Assembly (NCBI GenBank): GCA_030272585.1
Contig: BSYQ01000004.1
Location: 2,356,001 to 2,420,000 of the forward strand
Source of the DNA: Bryopsis sp. KO-2023
Lineage: Eukaryota; Chlorophyta; Ulvophyceae; Bryopsidales; Bryopsidaceae
Direction of reading: 5' to 3'
DNA length: 64,000 nt
Part shown: one piece after another, positions 1 to 12,745 of the stretch
How positions within the stretch are numbered: the stretch's first letter is position 1
Layout of the letters: every line of letters starts with the position of its first letter
Translations under genes and position numbers: made by a program
The notes under the pieces: generated by a model
Seen by the model: the letters and a program-made list of their open reading frames with translations, nothing else
Told to the model about the DNA's origin: nothing
Databases searched by the model: none

Positions 1-523
1 CGAGTAGCTGTAGTAGCAGTAGCAAACATGGGGAGTAGGGCACAGGACGCTAAAACGAAACGGGGCGAAGAAAGGAAATACTTTATGGCCCACAACAAAC
101 TTTTTTCCGTGCATCGAAGTCGTGAAAATTCCAACATTTTAGATCACGTGATAAAATTCGCGTATTTAATCTTAATCAAGGACACGTGTGTGTGTGTTAA
201 ATGTATGAAAAAGTTGCCAACCCTGGGTACCCCGACTGGACAATACACGTGCATCTCAGAGACGTCCGTCGATTTCCGACAACAAAAGGGAGAGTGAAGC
301 GACTAAGGTACCCTGAAAGTATCACTGTACCCTGGAAGTGATCCCGCTGTACCTGTGGGGGGAAGGGGCTTTTAACCCACCCAGAATGTGATGAGGAGAA
401 CAAGCCTTTTTTGATATTTCTTTTTCGTTGTTTCTGATCAGTTTTTGGAACTTGGATTTTGCCAACGGGGGAGAAAGGGTTATCTCGTGTATTGGATGTA
501 TGTCGTTTTTGACCGGGTTTACG
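1..523. other. 5' flank of ankyrin locus A
   Basis: No gene seen here. From about position 300 the sequence is related to the 5' flanks of the other loci (about 7390-7572, 60090-60288, and the reverse strand at about 56219-56360), sharing a gatgaggagaacaagc block and a ttgtttctgatcagttt block. The promoter and 5' UTR of locus A should lie here. I could not fix a TATA box or transcription start. Confidence 0.5.
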
Positions 524-3500
524 ATGCTCTCCGTCCTTGTTGTTTGGACACTGTGCTACTGTTCCGAGGCGACGCTTTCGTATGCTGCACCAATAGGTGG
601 GTTGATCCACAGTGGGATCTTCCAAATGAACGCAGCCAATCTTGACGCACTCGTCTGCGTAGTCCTGGGGAACGTCGTTCAAGCTTTGGGACGTTGGGAC
701 GGGCGTGGTGTCGCTAGTGGCCGTTCCACAAAATTCTGAAATCGCTTTGGTTCCGCAGGCGCGGCGGCTGGCGGCGATCCTCGGCAGGTGTGATAATACC
801 CATTCGAATTTGAGTTGATGGAGTCGCACATCAGTCTCAGTTGATGAGCTGATGTCTTGTTAGTTGCAGGGCGACGCGGAAACGGTGCATGCTGGGGGAT
901 GGACAAGGGTTGATCGTTCGACTCGGAAGCTGCTGGAGGAGGATATTCAGAAGGAATATGACGATCCGTTTCTTGAGGAACGCAAGCTGGATGTGGGTGT
1001 ACTGGCAGTGGTGGGGGGGCGGGGGCTTGTAGGGTTGTAGGATATCAAGAACCCATTTTCTATTGAGCAAAAGATACTTCATGGCACCCCCCTCAAAAAT
1101 AAAAAATAAAAATAAAAATATCTAATTGGCTGACAGCTTCTGGTGCATGTGTTCAGCGCGTACATGTTCAGATTTTTCTTCTGCGCCCTGGGTTCCAACG
1201 TTCAAATTTACTAAAAAAAATGAAAGAAAAACTTCCAGGGGGCCGAGTAGGCAAATTAGTGCTGCGCTGATAGGGATGCAACGATCATGTGGCAGCATGA
1301 AAAGCATGAACGATCAGTTGAATGCTTTTTTGCAGAGGTCCATGCTTTCACTGCTGCACAGCCCTGTTTTTGACAACCAAAGAGATTTGCTTTGAATGCT
1401 TATTATTTCTCAGTCCTGTTTTTTTTTAACTTTTTTTTCACAGGCAGAATGTCGGAACTGCAACAGATTGAACGAAGCACTTTTCAATGCGACTCTTGAG
1501 GATGACTCTGAGAAAGTCAAGGTACTCCTATGATCAACTGCAGACTTGTCCTGGAAATCTAAAAACAAAATGTCTTTTCTAAAACAAAAACATCTGTGTC
1601 AATTGTTTTTTCAGGTGCTCTCCAAGGGTGCTGATGTGAATGAAACATCATCGAAGGAGGGGGATAGCCTACTTCATATTGCTTCTTTTGTGGATAATAA
1701 TGCTTCGGACATTGTTGAAATTCTTATCGCAGCAGGTGATCACTCCAATCTTCAAGTACTCAATATCAACGCCTGCAGACCTCCTCCATCGCACCCCCCT
1801 TTTTGTTTAGTTCACAATCAAACGAAAATGGCTTCTCAAATTGGGGCGATACAGTACGATCTGTACACTGCAGGATATCATGTGTTAGCTATTGCACGCT
1901 GTGACTTCCCACATGTGGAAACATACAATTTTCCAACATTGTTTTTTGGTCATTGAAAATATGGAGAATTTGCAAATAAGAACAGTATTTTTTTCAACAA
2001 TTGCATATGAGAGTTTGGTGCAGGGGCGAACGTTGATGCACAAAATTTTGAAGGTGAAACTCCATTGCATTATGCTGCACAATATGGCCACTTGGATGTT
2101 GCTAAGATGTTGGTGGAAGAAGGTATTGCATGCATCATATCAGGCCTTCTTTTGTCTATCTGTGTCAACTAATTTGCACTTCCAGAAACGAAGTATTATC
2201 TGGATCTCGAGGGGTTTTTTTAACCAGTTTTTTTTTTTTTCAGGGGCGGACGTGGATTCCAAAGACGAAGATGAAGGCACCCCATTGATGGATGCATCAA
2301 ATTACGGAAGACTGGAGTTGGTTGAGTTTCTGCTGGAATCAGGTACCCTCTAGATCTAGAGGGCTTTTCTTAACACGTTTGGAATCTGGTGCAGATGCAT
2401 ACATATATATAATCAAGTTTTATTTTTATTTTTTTGTGCGTAAAGTGATGCTTTTGGACGGATATTTCTTCAGGAGCCGATGTTAATTCACAGTCAGAGA
2501 CTGGCAAAAGTGCTTTGCATTGGGCTGCATCGCATGCTTCTGCAGACATTGTAAATGTTTTGATTGAAGCAGGTGATATTTGTTTGATAGGGGTCCTGCA
2601 TGTGCTATTTCTGCGTTGGTATAACTCAGATAAAAAAAATCATCACCCAGGTGGTGTCAACATGTCCCTCACAGATGTTGCATTGCTTCTTCTTTCAAAT
2701 GCAGATGCCAAGTTTTTCTGTTTTGTTTTTAATATATGTGTATATATATTCAACTCCAAATACACCTTTATTATCACAGCAGCAGAAAAGAAATTTCCTA
2801 GAATCCAAAAAAAAGAAAGTTTCATTACATCTAATGTGGTTTACATGCTGTAGTAAATCATTATAGTTTCTTATCATATATTTACACCGAAACTTCTGCA
2901 TGCATGACCATTCAAACTGGGAGTTATGTCCTTGCAGGTGAGGCTGTGGAAATATTTATATTCTGATTTTGGCTATTGAGATATGGATTGTGAAGTTTTT
3001 TAATGAATTGGTCTAGGGGCGAATGTTGATACACAAGACCTTGATGGCGAAACTCCGTTGCATGAAGCTGCAGAACACGATAACTTGGATGCTGCTAAGA
3101 TTCTGGTGAAAGAAGGTAGTGCATGCATCATATCAGTCCTGTTTATCGCCTATTCATGTGAAGTAAGTTGCATTTCTTTTTGCACCACAAAATAAGAAGA
3201 TCTAGATCTTGAGGGTTGATCATTTTTTTTTCAGGGGCGAACGTGAATTTCAAAGACCAGGTTGAAGAGACCCCATTGATAGAAGCGGCGCTATATGGAA
3301 GATTGGAGTTGGTCGAGTTTTTCCTGGAATCAGGTACTTTCTAGAGGGTTTTTCTGACCAACTTTGCAATTTGATGCAGATATGTATATATATAATATGA
3401 CACGTCTGATTTTTTGTGTGGGAAAACTATGTTGGTGGACGTTGGAAAGAGGGGGGGGGGGGGGGGGTTGATAATTTTGAACATTGAGATTGCTTCTGGT

Positions 3501-6090
3501 TGAAAATTATCCTGGACCACCAACTCCTCTCTCAAGGTGGAATAGTGTCAGGTCTCATGATGACCATGAGTTTTTATTTTTCAATATTAAGATGATAATA
3601 TGCAGAGGAAATAAGTGAAATCCCTGCTTTATAGGGGTCTATTTAATTGCAGAACGGCCAAGCATTCCATCGTTTTGGGTTAAAACTGGTTGGTCATGGC
3701 AATGTGGGAAATAAATGTATTCAAGTGTACGAATTGGGCCACCCCCCATAAAAACAAAAATAAAAATAAACGAAACGAAATGAAATGATGGTGACGTTTA
3801 TGGTTGATGAGGGTTACAACGTGTGCTATTTATATATTTTTTCAGGAGCCGATATTAATGCAACGACATATAACAAGGACAGCGCTTTGCATTGGGCTGC
3901 AAAGTACGGCTCTGCAGACGTTGTAAACGTTTTGATCCAAGCAGGTGAGGTTTGACAGGTATCCTGGATCACATGACTGACTCACAGATGTTGCCACAGA
4001 TCATCGCTAGCCTGAGGCTTCATTACGATCTGCAGGTTCACATTTTAAAGGTTTTTTGTAATCTTTTTGTCTTTGTACCAGCATTGTGGAGCTCTCTTTT
4101 GCTGCGGGCTATAATTATTGATTGATTGATTGATTAATCACCACTACTACGGCCAAAAAAAGTGTAGTTAGAGAGAAATTGATGTTTCTTTTTGACGCAA
4201 CGCAACATCTGTGACAGACATATCGACACCACGTGCATCATGACTATTCATCTGAGTCATTCTACAAGTCACACCAATGCAGACATATAACACTTGCAGC
4301 AAAAAATTTTCATTACATTCAATGTCGTGAACCATTCTATATTTTCATACAATAACTTTATCGTTGTTTAAAAGAATGAAAACTTTGGGGTAGCGTCTTC
4401 TCAGGTGAGTGTGCCGAAAAAAGTTTCGGGAGCGATTCCTGTCAATTGAGATATGGATTGTGAAGTGTTTTAAATAATTGTCGCAGGGGCAAATGTTGAT
4501 GCACCAAACATATTTGGTAAAACTCCATTGTGGTTCGCTCCATCTGGAACAGGTAGCTCAGATGTTATCGTCAAGGCATTGATGAAAGCAGGTGACCCTT
4601 GAAAGGGACCATCAAAAAATGGTTTGTTCAGTTTGTCAACTGACGTTGCAACGTATATCTTTATTTGTGCACTCACACAAGTTTGATTAACATTTGCCAC
4701 TAGGTACACCAGGAATCTCGTCAGACCCACAGCAAATTCAAATACATTGCCTGTGTGCTTTCTTTTTTTTTTTCTGGTGAGAACCCCACAGTAATAATAA
4801 ACCAAAGCTATTTTTGAATGTTGCTTTTTTTTTAATCTTCAGGGGCAAGTGTAGATTGGAAAGACGATTTTGGCCGCACTGCTTTGACGAGTGCAGCTGA
4901 AGGACAGCAAGTGGAGCTGGTTGAAGTACTTTTGGAATCAGGTGCTCTCAGAAAAACCTCCTGGTGCAATTTTTAGGACGTTGAAAATGATTTTGGGGGG
5001 TGTTGGGGCCAATTTCTCTGCATGCAGAAATTAACGATCATACGGGTTTGGAGCTATTTTTGATTCAAGATAGATACATCACCGGAACATTGAACTCCCA
5101 TGTGTTGTTGTTATGGAAATAGCTGATTGTATTGTTTTCTCAGGTACGTTGTGACCGCAGCAGCTTGGGCTTTCTTTCAGAAATTTTGTGCATTTTTTAA
5201 TTTGGGTTGTCGTCTATCAATACAATTAAACTCTGTTGTTTTTGCCCTGCAGGGGCGAACGTTGATGCACAAAATGACGATGGTGAAACTTCATTGTATT
5301 CTGCAGCATCCTCTGGTTTCTTTGATGTTGCCAAGATTTTAGTCAAAGCAGGTGAGGGAGTTGCCAGATCTTCTGCTCATATGTTGTTTTTTTGACAAAA
5401 AACTATTCCATGGCTACTATCACACTTGGTGGCAACTCATATTATGGTTTTTTGCCACCTTTCTTTTTTCAGGGGCCACTGTGGATGTGAAGTCAACAAG
5501 TGGAGCCACCCCTTTGATAGCGGCAGCTGCAGGATCTACCGAAGTGGAGTTGGTGGAGTATCTCTTGGAATCAGGTGTTCTTCACAGGCCTTCTGCTGCT
5601 GAAATGTGCAAGCTACCCCAACTCCCAGTTTCGCTTTTGTTGGAGTGTCAGTGGTGTTGAGTTTTGCTTATCAGTTGGTGAAGTACTTCAAAAGGACTCT
5701 TGCGTAGTCATATTTTTGTATGTTTTTCTTGGGGGGTTGTTTTCAGGTGCAGACATCAATGCCCAAGATGATGATGGCGAAACACCACTGATGAAGTCTA
5801 TTGACAGAGAGCAAGTTAACCAAACACTGGTTGCACTCTTTTTGGACAATGGAGCTGGAGTGAACGTTCAAAATGATGATGGAGACACTGCACTGCATTT
5901 TGCAGCCGAAGAAGGCCAGGGTGAATCAATCGAACTTCTGATGAAGGCGGGAGCTGATATTGAAATTCTGAATGATGATGGGGACAAACCTGTGGACGTA
6001 ATTTGCGAATGCAAGTTGCACGGGGAGTGCAGAGAAGAAACATGTGGCGAAGGAGAGATAAAACGTCTCGAAGGCATTCTGGAAAGTTGA
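524..6090 (+). CDS. Locus A: signal-peptide ankyrin-repeat protein, 15 exons, about 588 aa
   Basis: Hand-assembled exons: 524-596, 759-787, 870-992, 1444-1521, 1615-1735, 2024-2122, 2244-2342, 2474-2572, 3017-3115, 3235-3333, 3846-3944, 4487-4591, 4843-4941, 5253-5351, 5473-5574, 5747-6090. Lengths sum to 1767 nt, an open frame ending TGA. Exon 1 encodes a short signal peptide (MLSVLVVWTLCYCS core, probable cleavage after SYA), then an Ala/Gly exon, an exon with WTRVDRSTRKLLEED, and an exon starting ECRNCNRLNEALFNATL that holds a CxxC and the first ankyrin helix. Ten middle exons encode one ankyrin repeat each, nearly all 99 bp between phase-1 introns (codon split G|GG). The last exon carries three repeats and a Cys-rich tail with ETCGEGE. 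Ankyrin repeats bind proteins; the ligand is unknown. A secreted or lumenal location is inferred from the signal peptide, which is conserved in loci B, C and E. The exon 3 donor (GTGGGT at 993) is the least certain junction. Confidence 0.8.
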
Positions 6091-6734
6091 TTTTTCAAAG
6101 TTTCCCTTTCAAAACAATGGCTCACAAAAACTGGAGAACACTTCGGTTCCTGGGGTGTACGTTTTCCGCCACAATTTTGGGGATATCTGTGGTGCAGAAT
6201 CTGCCTACCTGACCATTGACTAGCTGTTTTTTCTTTTCTTTTCATGTGAAGGTTTTGATGTTTTTTATGTCTCAACCAGTGGTCGTTCAATAATATGCGA
6301 TGAACAATATTATCATTGGGTTTACTAGTTATATCAACAGCTTTGTTGCTCCATCCATATCTCGTGTTTGGGGGGCAAAGGAAAACCGTATGTGTATGTA
6401 TAAGAATGTGGTTCAGTGTGTTTGGTGTCCTGACATTGTGGCTGCTCACCATTCTTCAGTTCTGAATCTGTGGACACATTTTCATAGCTTTTTTAATTTT
6501 GCCTCAGAACCTGCAGAGGCAGGTTTTATTCCTTAGCGTTGTGTTTCCAGCACTCAAAACTTCCGTTTCGATTCATACCAATTACTAAATGGCAATGGGG
6601 TTAGCAAAATGAGCCCGAGTCGCCGGCTCATTCTTCAACAAGCACGCGGTCAGATATCAATTCTCTCACTATTCGTTTGTTTAAGGTTTTTTGTGTCTAT
6701 AAACATAACTCCTTCGAAGGTTTTTTTAAAAACT
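6091..6734 (+). other. 3' flank of locus A
   Basis: Downstream region with no gene. It carries sequence found after the other ankyrin loci (44266-44650, 46035-46480, reverse strand below 50267), including a cacaattttggggatatctgtgg-like block and a ttggtgtcctgac block. It probably holds the 3' UTR and the poly(A) site, which I could not place. Confidence 0.5.
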
Positions 6735-9700
6735 TCCTTGGGAATCCAACAGTTGATTGTGGGGAAATCAGCAAGCAAACGCATTATTTTGCTGTGACTA
6801 ATTCCGACACATGTAAAACCAAACTTGAGAAAAAAGAAAAATCTGGTACAAAAACAAAAAATATTACCTTCGTCGATCATGCATTGCATGGAACAATACT
6901 TCACTTGGCGCAAAAAGAAAAATTGCATCGAAAAACAGAAGAAAAAAAAAAACGCATCTCCAGTTTGAGGATTTTTGCCAGTGAGACGATATTCAGTAAT
7001 CATTAAACCGACCGGGTCCAAGCCATGGTGTCCAAAAACATCAGAAAAAAAAACCAACAAAAACTTCCATGCACATCGGATTTTTTTTTTCCTTCCGAAT
7101 TCCTCTCGAAAAGAAATCTTTCCCATGAGAATTCTCTTTGGCCTTTGTTTGAACCCCATTAAGGGTTGCTTTCGATCTTAAACCAGGTTGACACAGTCCC
7201 ATCAATGATTGGGCGCCTTGGCATCCTTACATGGGGTCTTTTCTTGCATCAGGGAACGTACTCCTCCGTCCCTTTTCGTGGTTGCCCTGGGCGTGTGTTT
7301 CGTTCGAAGCGAGTGAAACACAGTCCAAGACTTCCAGCCACCCGTCATGAGGAGACACAAGCCTCCAAGGTTCGGGCGGGCCAACAGCCATCAGACAACC
7401 CAACCAGCAACCAGCGAAGCGTACAAAAGGCTCAGTCTGTGATGAGGAGAACAAGCAGTTTTTGGTATCCCTTTTTCGTTGTTTCTGATCAGTTTGGAAC
7501 TCAAATTTTGGAAAAGGGGGAAGAAAGAGTATATATTTACAGACAAGCACGGCGCTGTTGAATGTGTTTACGATGCTGTCCGTCCTGATCGTATGGACAT
7601 TGTGCTACTGCTCTGGAGCGACGATTTCGTATGCTGCACCGATAGGTGGGTCGATCCGCAGCCGTTCTGCGGTAATCATCTGCGTTGTCCTGGGGAAACG
7701 CAGATGCAGGGCTGGTGTTCCTCAACCGAGCTGGTAGATTTTGCGGTGGCTGAATTTGAATTCGCATTGATTCCGCAGGCGCGGCGGCTGGAGGCGACGG
7801 TCTGCAGGTGTGATCATATCCATTCGAATTTGAGCCGACGGGGTCCCGCTTTTCGATTAGGTGATGAGCTGATATTTTGTTACAGGGCGATGCGGAACGG
7901 GTGCGTGCTGAGAGCTGGGCTAGGGTCGATCATTCGACTCGGAAGCTGCTCCTGGATGTTGACGCGTTTCTTGTTGTGGGTGTACTGGCAGAGATCTTTG
8001 ACGTGTTTGTTTAGAAAGTTTCCTTGGTTGTGTAGTGTTGTAGAAGATTTAGAGCCAGTTAAATACATTTTCATTGAACAAAGATACTTGGCAGTGCAAA
8101 GTCCCAACTTGGCTGACTGCTTGTGGTATATATTTACGCGTGCATGTAACATTTACATTCACTTGAGGGTGGGGGTATGCATGAAGGATCACTTGAATTT
8201 TTTTTTTAGAGAGGTTCATGCTTTCACTGCTGCACAACCCTGTTTTCAACAGCCTAGCAGATTTGCTTCGAATGCTTGTTATTTCTTCTTAATTCTGTGT
8301 TTTTTCGTTTTTCTAAATGACAGGAAAAATGTTGGAACTGCAAAAGACAGAATGAAGCACTTTTCAATGCGACTCTTCTGAGACAGTTGAGGTATTTTCA
8401 TGATCAACTGCAGCTTTTATTTTCTCCTTTTTCTGGGGAAAAAAAACTTGTCTTTGTAAAATAAACATCATGTTCAATTGTTTTTCCAGGGGCTTCTCTC
8501 AAAGGGTGTTGATGTGAGCAAAATAGCATCAAATGAGGGGAATAGCCTGCTTCATGTTGCTTCTTTTGTGGATGACAATGCTGTAGACATTGTTGAAATT
8601 CTTATCGCAGCAGGTGACCACGTCAATCATCAAAGAAGTTAAATATAGTGATTTTAGATTTTTTTTTTTTTTTTTGTTGAGTGTCCTGTTGATGAATATC
8701 CCCCCCCCCAAAAAAAATTGATCCATCATTATCACCGCCCTGCACGCAGCCCTCATCCCACCCCCTTTCTTTTCAGTTCACGATTGAAAGAAAATGGTCA
8801 GTCAAGTTCAAATTGGAGCACTACACTTTGGGATACTATTTTGTTTTTCCTATTGCAGTTCTCGTATGGAGAGTATATTTCCCAAGATTTTTGCTATCTG
8901 TTCTTGGAAATAAGAATAGTAGTTTCTCTTACAATTGCTTGACATTCGATGCAGGGGTGAATATCGATGCGCGAAATGAAGATGGGGATACTCCATTGCA
9001 TCTTGCTGCAGCATATGATCACTTGGATGTTGCCAAGATTTTGATCAAAGCAGGTAATGCATGCTTGTGTTTTAAACCTATCCAAGAATTGTGTTCTTGG
9101 ATATTCAATTTGTTGGTACTCTAAAAAGAGTTTTTTTCAACCAAAGCCTTTTTTACTACTTGAAGTTTTGTTTAGCTGGGAATACCTTTTGCGTATTACT
9201 GGGGTCCATTTTGCCAAAAATTCAAGCAACTTTTAATTCAGCGGCAACTAATGTATCCCGTTGCAAAAAATAAATTTATTCTATACGATCGAGTATTTGC
9301 TGCAGGGGCGGATGTTGATGCAAAAAACGAACGTGGCCAAACTCCATTACATTATGCTGCAGAATATGGTGGCTTGGATGCTGCCAAAATTCTGGTCAAA
9401 GAAGGTAGTGCATTGCAGTAAATCAGGCCTTCCTGTTGCCTATCCATTGATGCACTCCTGTTTCCACCACAAACTATGTTGTTCTTGTAGGGGCGAATGT
9501 GGATTTCAGAGACGAGCGTGAAAAAAACCCCTTGATGCAAGCCTCACATTTTGGAAAAGTGAAGCTGGTTTTGAGTATCTCCTAGAAGCAGGTACAACCT
9601 AGAGGGGTTTCTGACCACCTTTCTAATCTTGTGCAGATGTATCATCGGTGATGGAACTAGGGGGGCTCTGAAAAAATGGAGAATGGTCGTTTATTGGGTG

Positions 9701-10900
9701 ATTTTCTGTGTGGGAGAATTACTGCTTTTGGATGTTGAGCAGAGAGAATTATTATTTTTTTTTGGGGGGGGGGGTTGTTTGGGGGGTTTGGGGGGCTGAT
9801 AATTTTTTTTTTTTTTTTTGTATATTAGTTGTGGTTGACAAATCTTGGAGTGTTGGTACCATGGCTGTGGCTTGGTATGTATTGCAACATGTCTGTAGCG
9901 GTTTGCTTCAGGGGCAGAGATTGATTCACGAGATACTTACAACGACACTGCATTGCATTTGGCCGCAAGTGAGGATCACTTGGATGTTGTCACAGTTTTG
10001 ATCCAAGTAGGTGAAGTTCAACAGCATTTTTGGTGTATACATGCCTTGCAGCGCCAATTGGCGTCAGGACAACTATCTTGATATAAAAGATGTAGTCAGA
10101 TACATCGTTGATTGTTTTCTTCCAGGGGAAGATGTGGAATCAAAATCAAAGACTGGAAATACTCCATTGACGGAAGCGTCACGTGATGGAGGAGTGGAGT
10201 TGGTTCAGCATCTCCTGGAATCAGGTGATCTTTGGGATTTTTCTGGTTCATTTCCATATTGCTTTTCTGGGAAAAAGAGCAAATCCCTGCTTGGAAGATG
10301 TCCATTCAAGCAACAGAACACCCGACGTTTCATAAAATATATGTATCACACACAGAGCTAAAACTAGTCGACAATTTGTTGGTGCTGAGGGTTGCGACAT
10401 GCGCTTCATAAATTCCTTCAGGGGCCGATGTCAATGCACAAAACATATATGGGGAGACTGCTTTACACTCGGCTGCCATTGGAACCTCTGGAGACGTTGT
10501 AAATATTTTGATCAAAGCAGCTGAAGTATGATAGAGCGCGCCGGATTTTGATTTGCTTTTTCCTTGGTGAAAGTCATAGATTAACTTGAATTAAATAGAT
10601 AGTAACGATGCAAGTGGGGTCGACATGTCTCACACAGATATTGCATTATTTTTATTTTATGATAAAATGGTGGTTACATATTGGATCCTGGCAGTTGAGA
10701 TATGCATTGAAACTCTTCCCTCATGGATTGTTGCAGGGGTGAATATTGACACACAGACAAAATTCGGTCAAACTCCATTGCATGAAGCTGTAAGAAATCG
10801 CCCGGTTGTTGTCACGGCTTTAATCAAAGCAGGTGATTTATTTCAGAGGAAACCCTTGAAAAAAAATTATTGTCACAGTTGTGACCAAAAATGTACATAT
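6735..10900 (+). repeat. Segmental duplication, copy 1 (partner 59428-63880)
   Basis: This block, running from a gggaatccaacagttga motif through the first eleven or so exons of locus B, is closely matched in the same orientation by about 59428-63880. Long stretches, for example 7771-7960 against 60487-60680, look identical by eye. Introns as well as exons match, so the copying was genomic and recent. The 6735-7190 part is non-coding 5' flank rich in poly-A and poly-T runs. Confidence 0.8.
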
Positions 10901-12024
10901 ATGTATATATGAATGACTGAATGTTGAATTTACATTAGGCAAACTTGCCCAACGAAGGCCGTCCACAACGAGGTGATTTAGCCCTGCCCTTGAGAAAAAT
11001 CCAGCTCAATACAGTCAGCTCTAAAAAACTCTCCACAGTTGCACCTAAGATAAAGTTAACCCGGTAGAAATCGCTTGTGAAAGTGCCTAGCATCTTGGAA
11101 ACGCAAGATAAATGCCTAAACAAATGCCTATATATTTAAAAAATATATGTACGTATATTCTGTTACTAGGGCTCTGCTGATAGACCAAGAAATTTCAGAA
11201 TAGCTGCTTTTCCTAATTCAGGGGCAAGTAAGGATTTGAAAGATTACGATGGAGAAACGCCTCTGATGCTTGCGGTGAAAGTGCTTAAAGTGGGGCAGGT
11301 CGAAGAGTTGCTGGAATCAGGTATCCTTGGGGATTTCTTAACCCGCTGCTGATTCATTGACCTCCATGGGAAGGCATCGCCAGGACAACTGGACGACAAG
11401 CATATGCTTTCAATTGCAACATAGAATAATAGCATTCACGAGGACCCTGCTCATAGACTTCTTCATTCATGATCCTTGCAAGTGCAGTGATGGAGAGAAA
11501 AGACATGAACCCCATTTCACGCTTGCTTTTTTGACTTTAGGGGCAAGTGTGGATCTGAAAGACAGGGATGGACGCACTTCTTTGATGATTGCAGTCAGAG
11601 ACACTTTTCATCTTATAGAAGATGACAGGGTTATAGAAGATGGCAGGGTAGAGATGATCAAGCATCTCCTGGAATCAGGTGCCCCTGGGGATTTCATTAC
11701 CACCTCCGCATTTGAACTGCCAGAAATGACCGTTTCATCGAAAACTGTTGCAGCTGAGACGATATGTGTTGCAACTCATTTTTTCTCATAAATAGGGGCA
11801 GATGTTGAAGCACAGGACAATCGGGGCCAAACGGCATTGCATGATTCTGCAGAACGCGACTGGTTGGATGTTGTTCAGTTTTTGGTGAAAGCAGGTGATA
11901 TTTGACTTTGGGTCCCGCAAAGTACATTATAATTTTTCCTTGTTATGTCATGTGTGGTTGCATGTTTTATTAATATAGGACTCGTTGCACCACATTTTAA
12001 ATTTTACTTAATTTTGGCCCATAG

Positions 12025-12745
12025 GCGCGAAAATTGATGTACAGGATCACGAGGGGAAAACTCCGTTGCATATTGCTGCAGCGGAAGGTGAATTGGGCGT
12101 TGTCAAGATTTTGGTGGAGGCAGGTGATGCTCTGTAGACAGGGACCCACTCTACTTCTTCCTTACTTCTTTCTTACGGTTTTACAGTGATGCTCACTTTT
12201 CCTGCTTGCCACTTTTTGTTCTCTTTCAGGGGCAAATGTGGATTTGAAATCATTCTCTGGAAGAACTCCTTTGATGGAGGGGGCCACAGCATATTATTAT
12301 GCGAAAGAGGTGGTGGAGTATCTCTTAGAATCAGGTAGTTCACCAATTTGAGAATCTTTTGGGCTGGGGAGTGTCAGCGTGGAGTCTTTACAGGAAATAT
12401 TGGAATTGATGCAGCAAGTCTTGCAACACATCATGGAGTTAATTTTGGTCCCTAGGGTCCAAAATTGATGCACAAGATAACGAGGGGAAAGCTCCATTGC
12501 ATATCGCTGCAGCGGAACGTGAATTGGACGTTGCTGAGATTTTGGTGGAGGCAGGTGATGCTCTGCATGCAGGGGCCCACTCTACTTCTTCCTTACTGTT
12601 TTATAGTGATGCTCACTCTTTGACTGCCACTTCTATTCTCTTTCAGGGGCAAACGTGAATTTGAGAACAAATGAGGGGCATACGCCCATGATGCTTGCAG
12701 CGCAAGAAGGCGAGCTGGAGATGGTGTCTCATCTCTTGGAATCAG
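12025..12745 (+). repeat. Tandem duplication of a two-exon ankyrin module in locus B
   Basis: The exon pair 12025-12123 and 12230-12334 is repeated as 12456-12554 and 12647-12745, with similar intron sequence (gcaggtgatgctctg and ctacttcttccttact blocks). The offset is 431 bp at the first exon. It shows growth of the array by unequal exchange within introns, adding one alpha plus one beta repeat without breaking frame. Confidence 0.75.

Noticed and set aside
6650..7159. Minus-strand ORF with a counterpart at 59375-59683
   Set aside because: Both are in duplicated non-coding 5' flank full of poly-A/T runs; indels between the copies are not multiples of three.
7479..8381. 300-codon plus-strand ORF across the 5' exons of locus B
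   Set aside because: It reads through three real exons and their introns in a frame that differs from the conserved spliced frame, and copies A and E do not keep it open.
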